64,000 bases of DNA from Gammaproteobacteria bacterium (lineage in GTDB: Bacteria; Pseudomonadota; Gammaproteobacteria; Pseudomonadales; Pseudohongiellaceae), in the NCBI GenBank assembly GCA_009844085.1, contig VYCF01000014.1, positions 1 through 64,000 on the forward strand, in the 5' to 3' direction. The notes beneath the pieces were generated by a model that was not told the origin of the DNA, ran no database searches, and saw nothing but the letters and a program-made list of their open reading frames with translations. Below are positions 27,101 through 35,012 of the stretch, piece after piece. Numbering within the stretch: the first letter of the stretch is position 1; every line of letters starts with the position of its first letter. Both the position numbers and the translations under genes were made by a program.

Positions 27101-27421
27101 TTAACTGCGGGGTGGAGAACGGGACCGCGCCAGGGGGACTTCGACCGACTGGGGAGTCAGCGAGGCGCGGTCGAATGTCTGGTCAATCGGGAGTCGAACC
27201 GAATCGAGTTCACGGGATTGCGTGAAATCTTCGTCCTGGCCGAACTTGAGGCAGATATTGCAATCGAGATGCGCTTCGGGCTCGCCGTCATGGCTATCGT
27301 GGCTGCCATGGCTGTGTGCGAGGTCATAGCCGATCGAGACAAGCAGCAACAGGGAAAGCACGGCCATCGATTTGAGATGGCCAGCCAGGGATTTCCCAAT
27401 GCCTGCTATAGATATTCGCAT
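27101..27421 (-). CDS. Small His/Cys-rich envelope protein, DUF2946-like
   Basis: A 106-residue protein with an N-terminal hydrophobic helix (about 18-33), a histidine-rich segment (HSHGSHDSHD, then HLDCNICLKF with a CxxC motif) and a proline/serine/arginine tail (RSRSPPRS). The layout resembles DUF2946-type proteins found next to metal-linked TonB receptors. It is the first gene after a strong promoter and precedes the heme-type receptor by 89 bases. A metal-sensing or metal-binding periplasmic role is inference. The gene at 37306-37602 has the same layout and the same position before a receptor. Confidence 0.65.
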   Translation of the reverse strand: MRISIAGIGKSLAGHLKSMAVLSLLLLVSIGYDLAHSHGSHDSHDGEPEAHLDCNICLKFGQDEDFTQSRELDSVRLPIDQTFDRASLTPQSVEVPLARSRSPPRS

Positions 27422-27464
27422 TGCAAACCGCTATCCCGACCGTGCATTTGAAGCGAACCGGTCG

Positions 27465-27493
27465 AGTATCCGGACAAGCCCGCACCTTGTCAA
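27465..27493 (-). promoter_or_regulatory. Strong sigma70-type promoter for the hmu-like operon
   Basis: On the minus strand a perfect TTGACA -35 box (27493-27488) is separated by 17 bases from GATACT (27470-27465). Transcription would start near 27458, about 37 bases before the small His/Cys gene. I see no clear Fur box over it. Confidence 0.65.
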
Positions 27494-27519
27494 GTTGGCG
27501 CAGTGCAGTTGTCGAGTTT

Positions 27520-27936
27520 TCAATTGTCTTGCCTGGACTCGTCCGCGGCGTGGCAATCGCGTTGTCGACACAGCGTAAAATTGCGCACATGTGCGTACGC
27601 GATGATCGTTGCGCCCGCTACGGTCAGAATCTTCTCACCGAGCTCTCCCGTTACCTCTTCACCGAGTATCGGCACGAGAAAAAGAACCAGGAGACCTGAC
27701 AAGCCGATAACGAGAATATCGAAACCGCGGTGCTTGCGGCAGCCAAGGGTCAGGGCAAACAGGCTGGTTGGAAGCACGAGGAAGAGAACCGCGTAGTGGA
27801 AAGTCTCGTCTTCCAGGAAAGTCGCTCCCAGCGCCGGAATCATGGCGATGGCCACAGGCGTGAGCAGGCAATGGATTACGCAAACCAGCGATAGTCCGAT
27901 GGCTGCCCTGTCCGCGTTTGTCGACGACACCTGCAT
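27520..27936 (-). CDS. MerC-domain membrane protein
   Basis: A 138-residue protein with four predicted helices and the MerC signature: an early DRAAIGLSLVCVIHCLLTPV with paired cysteines, and GCRKHRG between helices 2 and 3. MerC proteins carry mercuric ions across the inner membrane, but many MerC-domain genes lie outside mer operons. Here no merA, merR, merT or merP is visible, so transport of another soft metal is equally possible. The ATG at 27936 has AGGAG 7 bases upstream. It follows the last ABC permease by about 30 bases. Confidence 0.75.
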   Translation of the reverse strand: MQVSSTNADRAAIGLSLVCVIHCLLTPVAIAMIPALGATFLEDETFHYAVLFLVLPTSLFALTLGCRKHRGFDILVIGLSGLLVLFLVPILGEEVTGELGEKILTVAGATIIAYAHVRNFTLCRQRDCHAADESRQDN

Positions 27937-27965
27937 TATCCGGCTCCTGAACTCCTGACATTCAA

Positions 27966-29408
27966 TCAATCATTGATGGGACTGACCGAGCGCAACTGTC
28001 TGTTCGCAAGCGACATCATACCGATGGATAGCAAAATCAGGAAAATCATCGGCGCCATCTCGCGACTCATTCTCGCGCGAAGCGGTACGCCGGCAAACCG
28101 GAATTCCGGGATGGCCTGATAAAACCCGGAATCGATCGGCTGCTTGGCGACGATGTTCGGGCCGACGAGTTCCGCGTAGTCGGCCTTGAAATTTCGCGCC
28201 TGGGTCAGGTAGTCCTGATGCCTGCGGGCTGAAGTTCCGGCGAGTTCATTGAACAGGCCGTGGGCGGCAACTGCGGGCGAAAGAAAGCGGAAAAGCCCGA
28301 TCGCGCTTTCTCGGCTTTGCAGCGCCGATTCGAAGTCATCGACGATGGGCCGGGTCGCCTCGTCCACGGTCGAGGTCACCAGAAAAGCGGATTGGACAAA
28401 GGCCGGAATCTCCGACTCCTGATTGACCAATAACTCCGGGTGGTCAAGCATGAACTGGTTCGCCACATCGGCCTCGGCAAGCCGGGTTTCGTTTTCGACT
28501 TCCCTGGCGTCGGCCAGATAGGCCAGGCGCGAGGGCGTCGGATACAGCGCCTCCGCCGTCGCACTGGTGGCCGCGGGAACAACCAGCGTGAGCCCGGCCC
28601 ACAAGCCGAGCAGCGCCAACACATTGAACTCGCCGCTCTTGTTGGCGCTGGCGACCCAGGCAATGAGCATCAACCAGAAGAACCCGTAAGCCAGCACAAG
28701 CAGCGACCAGAAAGCGAAGGCCGGTAAACGCTCGCCAAGACCTGCCCCGCCAGGTCCCGATGAGAGTCCGGAGGCCAGCACGTACAAGGCGGCGGCGAAA
28801 GTCACGAGCAGCACGACAGCCGCGCGGAACAGCAAACGCTGCCAGAAAAGGCGTTTCACGCTCACGCCCTGGGCCACGGCGAGGCCGAGTCTCCCGGCAT
28901 CCCGATCCGCGGCGATCACGTCAAAGCAGAATACGATCAGCAGCAGCGGCAGGAACAGGATTACCGCCTTGCTGATGTCGAAACCGCCGAGGGCCAATGA
29001 AACCGGGTCGGCGAATTCGTAATTCGAGAACAGGCGGATGTCCGGGTCCCATAGCGAAATCTCACCCAGAAAGGGCATCAGATCCGATTGGCCAACGGCA
29101 AAGTCCGCCAGCGGCGCCTGGGGCAGCGACGAAGCAAATGACACATCCATGGCCGAGCCAGTCGCCGGCGGCACTTCCGCGGCACTGCCAAGCCGTTCCA
29201 ACTCGCGCAGGTCCGCCAGCCATTCGTCCATCGCTTCTGCGATTTCCGCATGGTGGCCGGCAATCGCCGCGGCGCGGTCATCGCGCTCGGTCTTGCCCGC
29301 CAGACCCCCGTAAACCAGCACCGCGGCAAAGGCCAGCAGCAACAGCAGTGAAGAGATGCGCTGAAATTGCATCTTCGATTCGCAGGCGATGAGATCCGTC
29401 ATTCGCAT
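27966..29408 (-). CDS. ABC transporter permease, DUF3526 type (triad 2, second permease)
   Basis: A 480-residue ABC-2-like permease. It has an N-terminal helix, a large extracytoplasmic domain (about 40-145), a cluster of five helices (about 145-290), a second extracytoplasmic domain and a last helix (MIFLILLSIGMMSLAN). The FDVIAADRDAGRLGLAVAQG segment corresponds to the coupling region with the ATPase. It sits 9 bases after the previous permease. Cargo unknown; the two periplasmic domains suggest action on a periplasmic or outer-membrane substrate. Confidence 0.8.
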   Translation of the reverse strand: MRMTDLIACESKMQFQRISSLLLLLAFAAVLVYGGLAGKTERDDRAAAIAGHHAEIAEAMDEWLADLRELERLGSAAEVPPATGSAMDVSFASSLPQAPLADFAVGQSDLMPFLGEISLWDPDIRLFSNYEFADPVSLALGGFDISKAVILFLPLLLIVFCFDVIAADRDAGRLGLAVAQGVSVKRLFWQRLLFRAAVVLLVTFAAALYVLASGLSSGPGGAGLGERLPAFAFWSLLVLAYGFFWLMLIAWVASANKSGEFNVLALLGLWAGLTLVVPAATSATAEALYPTPSRLAYLADAREVENETRLAEADVANQFMLDHPELLVNQESEIPAFVQSAFLVTSTVDEATRPIVDDFESALQSRESAIGLFRFLSPAVAAHGLFNELAGTSARRHQDYLTQARNFKADYAELVGPNIVAKQPIDSGFYQAIPEFRFAGVPLRARMSREMAPMIFLILLSIGMMSLANRQLRSVSPIND

Positions 29409-29417
29409 TAAAGCACC

Positions 29418-30854
29418 TCACACCCTGACTCGATTGCCGCCGAACCAGAACATGGCTGCCACGGCGGCAAGTCCCCAAAGCAGCAATATCGTCAGGTCCC
29501 GGATACCCTCGCTCCAGGCCAGGGCAACAGAAGGCGGCCGGTAGTCGAACTCCGGCACCGATTCCCAGAATTCCGGAGGCGCCAGGTAGCCGAAACTCTC
29601 ACCGGCGCCATTGAGCAGCATGTCTTCGTTCATCGCCCGCACGATATTGTTGCGCTGGATTTCGGCTTCCACGGAAAAATGTTCGTGAGCGCTTACATCG
29701 GTTCCCGAGAGCGTCCGGGAAAGATGCTGCAAGGCGATCGCCGGCGAGAAAATGGAAAGCATCTGGCGCAGGTTCTTCTGCCTCTCATAGTTGGCGAACA
29801 GTTCAGCGTAAGCCGCGTTGTAGGCTTCCGTATCGATCACTTCGCTCACTTCCAGACGCAATGCGCCGCGGTTGATCTCCAGGTCATCGAGCTCGCCTTC
29901 GCGCAACTCCCTGCCCAGGGCGCGTTCAACGACTTCCCGCTCCACGGCGACGTAGTCTTCACTATCGCTCGGAGGCCGATTGGCCTGCAGGCTGGCCCGA
30001 GTGTCTTCCCAGAAACTTGCCGAATCCGGGCTGGGATACACTTGCTCGGCAATGCTCGCAGAAAGGCGCGGCAATCCGACCACGGTCACCACCCAGATCC
30101 CGAGCAAGAGCAGCAAGGCTGTTCTCGCCTCGGCAACCAGCAGGGAAACGAGCAGCGTGAGGGCGGTCAGGCATACGATGTAAAGCCCGTACACCAGAAG
30201 CAGCGAGAGGCCGCGCAGCGCCAGGTCGCCACCGGAATAGCCGGATTCCGACAGCGAAAGCAGGGAGAAGGTCGTCGAAATTGCCACCGCGGCCGCCAGC
30301 ACGGCAAAGCCCACTCCGGCGATGACCGTAAATTTGCCAAGCAGAAGCCGAGTCGGGCTTGCGCCGGACCCAACGAGTTGCCGCAGGGTGCCTCGCTCCC
30401 GCTCGCCGGCGATGCTGCCATATCCCAGCAGCACGACAAGCAGCGGCAGGATGAGCGTCAGGACACCCGCGATACTGAAGTTTTCGAGCCTGCTGAGCCC
30501 GGGAGCATCTTCAGCGGCACGGAACATGGCTGGATTGCGGGAATGCGCTTCGAGCCAGATGACTTGCCCCATGTAGGCGGCTACTCCAGGATCGAAGGAG
30601 GCAAGGGGCGCCACCGGCTTGTGCGCCATGCGGCTGAAATGCGCGGCGGAGTGCGGGTTTTTCTCACCCTGCTCCAGGAACACCGCGGCATCGTCGGCCT
30701 GGGCCTGCAGGACTTCCCGCTCTCTCGCATTCTCGGTTGCAAGGCCGGTAGTCAATCCAAGCACGAGCAGCAGCCCGACGATGCCCAGCAAGCCCAGGGC
30801 CCGGCCGTCGCGTCTTATCTCTGTCAACTCTTTACCGATAATTGCGCCGATCAT
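29418..30854 (-). CDS. ABC transporter permease, DUF3526 type (triad 2, first permease)
   Basis: A 478-residue permease with the same helix plan as its neighbour. The coupling segment is GYGSIAGERERGTLRQLVGSG, the ABC-2 equivalent of an EAA loop. A large periplasmic domain between helices 1 and 2 includes FDPGVAAYMGQVIWLEAHSRN, close to the FDPGVDSVTGQSIFLEGHRQN-like stretch of the permease at 32832, showing the triads are duplicates. The ATG at 30854 is preferred; a GTG directly before it overlaps the ATPase stop. Confidence 0.82.
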   Translation of the reverse strand: MIGAIIGKELTEIRRDGRALGLLGIVGLLLVLGLTTGLATENAREREVLQAQADDAAVFLEQGEKNPHSAAHFSRMAHKPVAPLASFDPGVAAYMGQVIWLEAHSRNPAMFRAAEDAPGLSRLENFSIAGVLTLILPLLVVLLGYGSIAGERERGTLRQLVGSGASPTRLLLGKFTVIAGVGFAVLAAAVAISTTFSLLSLSESGYSGGDLALRGLSLLLVYGLYIVCLTALTLLVSLLVAEARTALLLLLGIWVVTVVGLPRLSASIAEQVYPSPDSASFWEDTRASLQANRPPSDSEDYVAVEREVVERALGRELREGELDDLEINRGALRLEVSEVIDTEAYNAAYAELFANYERQKNLRQMLSIFSPAIALQHLSRTLSGTDVSAHEHFSVEAEIQRNNIVRAMNEDMLLNGAGESFGYLAPPEFWESVPEFDYRPPSVALAWSEGIRDLTILLLWGLAAVAAMFWFGGNRVRV

Positions 30855-30856
30855 CA

Positions 30857-31588
30857 CTACGCCTCCTCGACTGTTTCGTCGTCGTGCATGTGATTGAGGT
30901 AGATCTGCTCAAGCGCGGCCTGGTCCAGGGATTCCGGCGAAAGCACTTCCACCAGCGTCCCGGATTTCATGATGCCGATGCGGTCGGCGAGTTCCCTGGC
31001 CCGGAACAGGTCATGGGTTGCCATCAGCACCGCCGCGCCGTTGTCGGCAAGCTGCCGCAGCAGCCGGCAGAATTCGTTCGCGGCGCTGGGGTCCAGGCCG
31101 GAAAGCGGTTCGTCGAGCAACAGCGCCCTGGCGCCCTTGGCCAGCGCGATCGCAAGCCCGATCTTCTGCCTCATGCCCTTGGAATACGCGCCGACTTTCT
31201 GATCCGCGGCGCCCTGATCCAGCCCAACCTGATCGAGCAGTCCGCGGAGATGGCTTTCATCGCGATGCCCGCCGCCGAGCTTGACGAAATAGTCGAGATT
31301 CTCCAGGCCCGTCAAGGTCGGATACAGCGACACCTGCTCGGGCACATAGCCGAGTTTGCTTCGCGCCCGCTTCAGGTCGGCGGTCACTTCGGTTCCATCA
31401 ACGATGGCGGCGCCCGAAGTCGGTTCGAGAAACCCGAGAAAAAGGTTTATCGTCGTCGTCTTGCCCGCGCCGTTGGCGCCGAGCAGGCAGACGATCTCCT
31501 TCTCGTTTACCGAAAGATTCAAGCCATTGAGCGCCGTATTTGACCGGAACGCCTTGGTCAGATCCTTGGCGCGAAGCAGTTCGCTCAT
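30857..31588 (-). CDS. ABC transporter ATP-binding protein (triad 2)
   Basis: A 243-residue nucleotide-binding subunit with Walker A (LLGANGAGKTTT), the signature helix YSKGMRQKIGLA in place of LSGGQ as in NatA/CcmA-type ABC-2 exporters, Walker B (LLLDEPLSGLDP) and the H-loop MATHD. Its ATG overlaps the stop of the upstream permease (ATGA), so the triads are translationally linked. Confidence 0.92.
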   Translation of the reverse strand: MSELLRAKDLTKAFRSNTALNGLNLSVNEKEIVCLLGANGAGKTTTINLFLGFLEPTSGAAIVDGTEVTADLKRARSKLGYVPEQVSLYPTLTGLENLDYFVKLGGGHRDESHLRGLLDQVGLDQGAADQKVGAYSKGMRQKIGLAIALAKGARALLLDEPLSGLDPSAANEFCRLLRQLADNGAAVLMATHDLFRARELADRIGIMKSGTLVEVLSPESLDQAALEQIYLNHMHDDETVEEA

Positions 31589-32835
31589 GATTCTTTTCCT
31601 CGGAATTGCGGCCGCTGTTGGAGGCTGACGGTTGAGACAGGCTCCCCGCGAAACAGGCGCGGGTAGTAGTACTCTCTCAGCGCCTTGTGGAAAGCGCGCA
31701 CTCGCTGTTCATAGGTCAGGGTCGCCGCCACATTGGTATCGGCAAGCGCCTGCATTGCGCGCTCGGCCAGTGCCGGCGGCGACAGCCAGGCAAGCGAACC
31801 CGCCAATCTGTCCCGTCTGATGCGGCCATCACGATAAGCCTGCGACAGAGGTTCGACAGTCTGGTCGCCGACCTGTTGAAAGGCGTAATACCACTTCCAC
31901 TCGAATGGCTGGCTGACTTCGGTGTAATCCGCCCATTCCGGATGACGCTCGATAAATGGTTCCATCGTTGCGGCTTTGGGCAGATCCCAGGCGTCGTTGA
32001 CCGCCTCTCTCTGGGTAAGCAGGATTTCACCGCCATCCGGCAGTGGCACAATCGACTCGACCGAAATCTTGATTGCCGCCGGAACGATCACGGCAAACGC
32101 CAGCCAGACGCCGACCAGCGCGGTGAGATTGACCGGGCTGCTCCAGCCGTAACGGTCGACCAGCGCACACACGCCCCACCAGAACGCGATGTGCAATATC
32201 ACCACGAGGCTTGCCGGAACCAGGGTCGATGCGCCGGCCCCGCCAAGCAGACCGCCGGCCCAGAGTGGACCGATCAGGCATATCGTCAACGCGCCCACGC
32301 GCAAGGCCGCCCGGGCGAACCAGGGGCTCCCCTGACTTGCCGCGGTCGCGCTGAGCAATTCATAGCGGCCCGCGGTGCGCTCGGCGGAGCGCAGGTCGTG
32401 CAACAGGAGAATCAGCAACAGCGGGGCGAGCAGATTCGCTGCGAATGCGAAGTCGAAGCGGCCGATCAGGGCGAAGTCCGGGTTTTCCGCGTCTGTCTCG
32501 TAAATCTGCCCTTCCAGCGCCAGTGCGCGAATCTGGTGCTTCCAGGGAGAAGTGTCGCGTTGGCCCAGCGCGGCGAAAGCAAAATCCGACGGCGAATCCC
32601 AGGTGAGGTGAAATGTGTAATACGCCACATCGCCCCAGTCCTGGTACAGCGTGTCGAGGACTTCCCGTTCCGCGCTATCGATTTCGATCAATTCGTTCAG
32701 GACCACACGTTGCGTGGCGATTTCACGCAGGCCGAGGACTACCGACACACAAGCCACAAGCAGCGCGATTCCCAGCCAGAGCAAAGCCGCCCGGTCACTC
32801 GCGAGAAAGCGGATTTCGCGGACCAGTCCGCTCAT
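31585..32835 (-). CDS. ABC transporter permease, DUF3526 type (triad 1, second permease)
   Basis: A 416-residue membrane protein with an N-terminal helix (about 14-38), a periplasmic domain, a five-helix group with LLLILLLHDLRSAERTAGRYELL as coupling segment, and a long C-terminal extracytoplasmic region ending without an obvious last helix. That makes it shorter than the other three permeases by about 60 residues. Its start overlaps the previous gene's stop. Confidence 0.78.
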   Translation of the reverse strand: MSGLVREIRFLASDRAALLWLGIALLVACVSVVLGLREIATQRVVLNELIEIDSAEREVLDTLYQDWGDVAYYTFHLTWDSPSDFAFAALGQRDTSPWKHQIRALALEGQIYETDAENPDFALIGRFDFAFAANLLAPLLLILLLHDLRSAERTAGRYELLSATAASQGSPWFARAALRVGALTICLIGPLWAGGLLGGAGASTLVPASLVVILHIAFWWGVCALVDRYGWSSPVNLTALVGVWLAFAVIVPAAIKISVESIVPLPDGGEILLTQREAVNDAWDLPKAATMEPFIERHPEWADYTEVSQPFEWKWYYAFQQVGDQTVEPLSQAYRDGRIRRDRLAGSLAWLSPPALAERAMQALADTNVAATLTYEQRVRAFHKALREYYYPRLFRGEPVSTVSLQQRPQFRGKES

Positions 32836-34274
32836 GGCTGCATTCTTCGCGCAGCGCCGACGCCGCCGGCCGTCAGCAACAGCAACCAGGCGGACAGCAT
32901 GCCCAGGGGCGTGCCGGCGCGAGCCAGGCGTTCATCGGCGGCAGCGGGCTGGAAGGAAAACTCGTCGAGGACGTTCCAGTTTTCGGCTGACATTCTCGTG
33001 CGACGATTGGCTTCTTCGTTAAGACTGCGATTGATGTCGTCGTTATAGGCGAGTTGCTCGGCATGGACGCGATTAAGGCCCTGCACGAAATCGAAGCGCA
33101 CGTCCTCCGCTTCACGCAGGAAACGATGGTGCGTCGCAAGATCGGTACCCGACAGCGCGCGGGAGCCCGCGGAAACCGCCACTACCGGCGAAAGCCAGCC
33201 GAAAGATTCGGCAAATCGCGCCTGGCGCACTTCAAATTCCATGCGTTCTTCGGCAAACCGGTTCATCACCTCGGTCACATCGGCTTCCGCAACTTCGGAG
33301 ACGACGCCGCGAAAATTGACCGGCAGGTCTTCCACGCGCTCCACATCGTATTGGACAAGCAGATTCGCCCGAAGCTGCATGAACTGCGGAGCGCCGGCAT
33401 TGTGGCCGTCGCCGACTTCCCGCAATTCCGCCTGCATGCGCAGGTCGGTCTCGATTTTGCCTGGCGCGGGCATGGCCGAAACGGCGGATTCAACCGCCAT
33501 CCGCGGAACGATCAGGGCGGAGGCGAGCCAGAACAGCGCCAGAATGCCGAGCGAGAGTGCGCGCGAGCGGACCATGGCCGAAACCAGCAGAATCAGTCCG
33601 CACCAGACGAACAGATAGAGCGCGTAAAGACCAATGACGCCGAAGCTCGCCAGCAGCGTCTCACCCCTGACGACAGCCGCGGCCGACACTATCGCCAGCG
33701 GCAACAGCAGCGCCAGCGTGACTCCCGCCAGGGCAATCCATTTGCCTGCGTACAATTCGTTCCCGGTCACGCCCTGGGCCAGCAGCGGCGCAAGCGTGTT
33801 CTCTTCGCGCTCGCGAATGAATACGCCATGGCCGATGGCGATCAGCAGCAGCGGCACGAACAATTGATAAACCAGTGCCGCGGTCAGCCCCTCGAAGCCG
33901 CCGAGGTCGGCGCCCGCCCTCGCATCGGCGAACATTGCCGTGTTTTGCCGGTGGCCTTCCAGAAAAATCGATTGCCCGGTGACCGAGTCGACGCCGGGGT
34001 CGATCATCGCCAGCGGCGGAGGCGTACGGAAAACATAATGCCCGTAATGCACCATCCTGTGCGGATGGCGGTCCGGCTGGGACAGGAAGGTCTCTTCCGC
34101 CAGCGCCTGCTGTTCGGAGCGTTCCCGATGTTCTTCGCTCATCCGCAGTGAGGTTGCGATGCTGACGGCTGCCAGCAACACAGCGAAAATCAGCAAGGCA
34201 AATAATGCGAGCCGCGATCTCAGCCACAGCCGCGACTCTTCCCGCGCGATCGAAAGTACATTGCTCATCGTCAT
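32832..34274 (-). CDS. ABC transporter permease, DUF3526 type (triad 1, first permease)
   Basis: A 480-residue permease paralogous to the one at 29418. Shared parts are the IDPGVDSVTGQSIFLEGHRQ periplasmic segment, the coupling loop HGVFIREREENTLAPLLAQG and a C-terminal helix. Conserved extracytoplasmic repeats include FGWLSPVVAVSAGSRALSGTDLATHHRF. The ATG overlaps the ATPase stop (ATGA); a second in-frame ATG lies two codons on. Confidence 0.82.
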   Translation of the reverse strand: MTMSNVLSIAREESRLWLRSRLALFALLIFAVLLAAVSIATSLRMSEEHRERSEQQALAEETFLSQPDRHPHRMVHYGHYVFRTPPPLAMIDPGVDSVTGQSIFLEGHRQNTAMFADARAGADLGGFEGLTAALVYQLFVPLLLIAIGHGVFIREREENTLAPLLAQGVTGNELYAGKWIALAGVTLALLLPLAIVSAAAVVRGETLLASFGVIGLYALYLFVWCGLILLVSAMVRSRALSLGILALFWLASALIVPRMAVESAVSAMPAPGKIETDLRMQAELREVGDGHNAGAPQFMQLRANLLVQYDVERVEDLPVNFRGVVSEVAEADVTEVMNRFAEERMEFEVRQARFAESFGWLSPVVAVSAGSRALSGTDLATHHRFLREAEDVRFDFVQGLNRVHAEQLAYNDDINRSLNEEANRRTRMSAENWNVLDEFSFQPAAADERLARAGTPLGMLSAWLLLLTAGGVGAARRMQP

Positions 34275-34993
34275 GCTCCCGCGTGTTGGGCAAAGGCGAC
34301 ATGGACCGCCTCGGTATCGATCCGGTCCATGCCGGCCGGCCGGTCGAAGGCGCCGACAAGTACGCCGTTCTGCAACAGGTCGATGCGGTCGGCCACATGG
34401 CAGGCGCCGTAGACATCGTGGGTGACCAGCAGAATGGTTCGGCCGGCCTCGGCCAGATCCCTGGCCAACCGGTTGAACTCGTCGATCGCCACGGGGTCGA
34501 GACCCGAGGTCGGCTCGTCCAATAGCAGGATCGGCGTATCCCGCAGGATTGCCAGGGCGATCGCCACCTTCTGACGCATGCCCTTGGAGTAGGTTTCCAT
34601 TCGCATGTTTCGGGCTTCGGGTTGCAATGCCACCCGGTCCAGGGCGTCATCCAGCGCTTTCCGGCCGGTATCCGTGCCCGCCAGCGAAAGGAAATAGTGG
34701 AGATTTTCGTAGGCGCTCAAATGTCCATACAAGGTGGCCGCCTCGGGCAGGTAGGCGATGGCCTGCCGGGCGGCGCTGACATTTTCGCTTACGTCGCGCC
34801 CCTGAACATGCACATTTCCCGACGCCGGCGCAAGGAAGCCGAGAAAGGTCAGCAAGGTGGTTGACTTGCCGGCGCCGTTACCTCCCAGCAAGGCATGAAT
34901 CTCCCCTTGCTTGATGCTGAAGGAGACGTCCTTCAGCACTTCCTGGCCGGAGCGCATTACGCTGAGAGACTGAGCTGCGAGCATGGAAATCAT
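34271..34993 (-). CDS. ABC transporter ATP-binding protein (triad 1)
   Basis: A 240-residue ATPase with Walker A (LLGGNGAGKSTT), the signature YSKGMRQKVAIA, Walker B (LLLDEPTSGLDP) and the H-loop VTHDV. It closely parallels the second ATPase of the island. The ATG at 34993 has AGGAG at good spacing; the longer frame upstream runs into the receptor gene and is shadow. It begins 19 bases after the siderophore-type receptor stop, so receptor and exporter are probably one transcript. Confidence 0.92.
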   Translation of the reverse strand: MISMLAAQSLSVMRSGQEVLKDVSFSIKQGEIHALLGGNGAGKSTTLLTFLGFLAPASGNVHVQGRDVSENVSAARQAIAYLPEAATLYGHLSAYENLHYFLSLAGTDTGRKALDDALDRVALQPEARNMRMETYSKGMRQKVAIALAILRDTPILLLDEPTSGLDPVAIDEFNRLARDLAEAGRTILLVTHDVYGACHVADRIDLLQNGVLVGAFDRPAGMDRIDTEAVHVAFAQHAGA

Positions 34994-35012
34994 TTGAACT
35001 CCTGAATCGAGG

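Noticed and set aside
27012-27520. Fur box in the island promoter region
   Set aside because: No stretch resembling the GATAATGATAATCATTATC consensus was found by eye.
27520-27936. Mercury-resistance operon
   Set aside because: Only a MerC-domain protein is present; merA, merR, merT and merP are absent.
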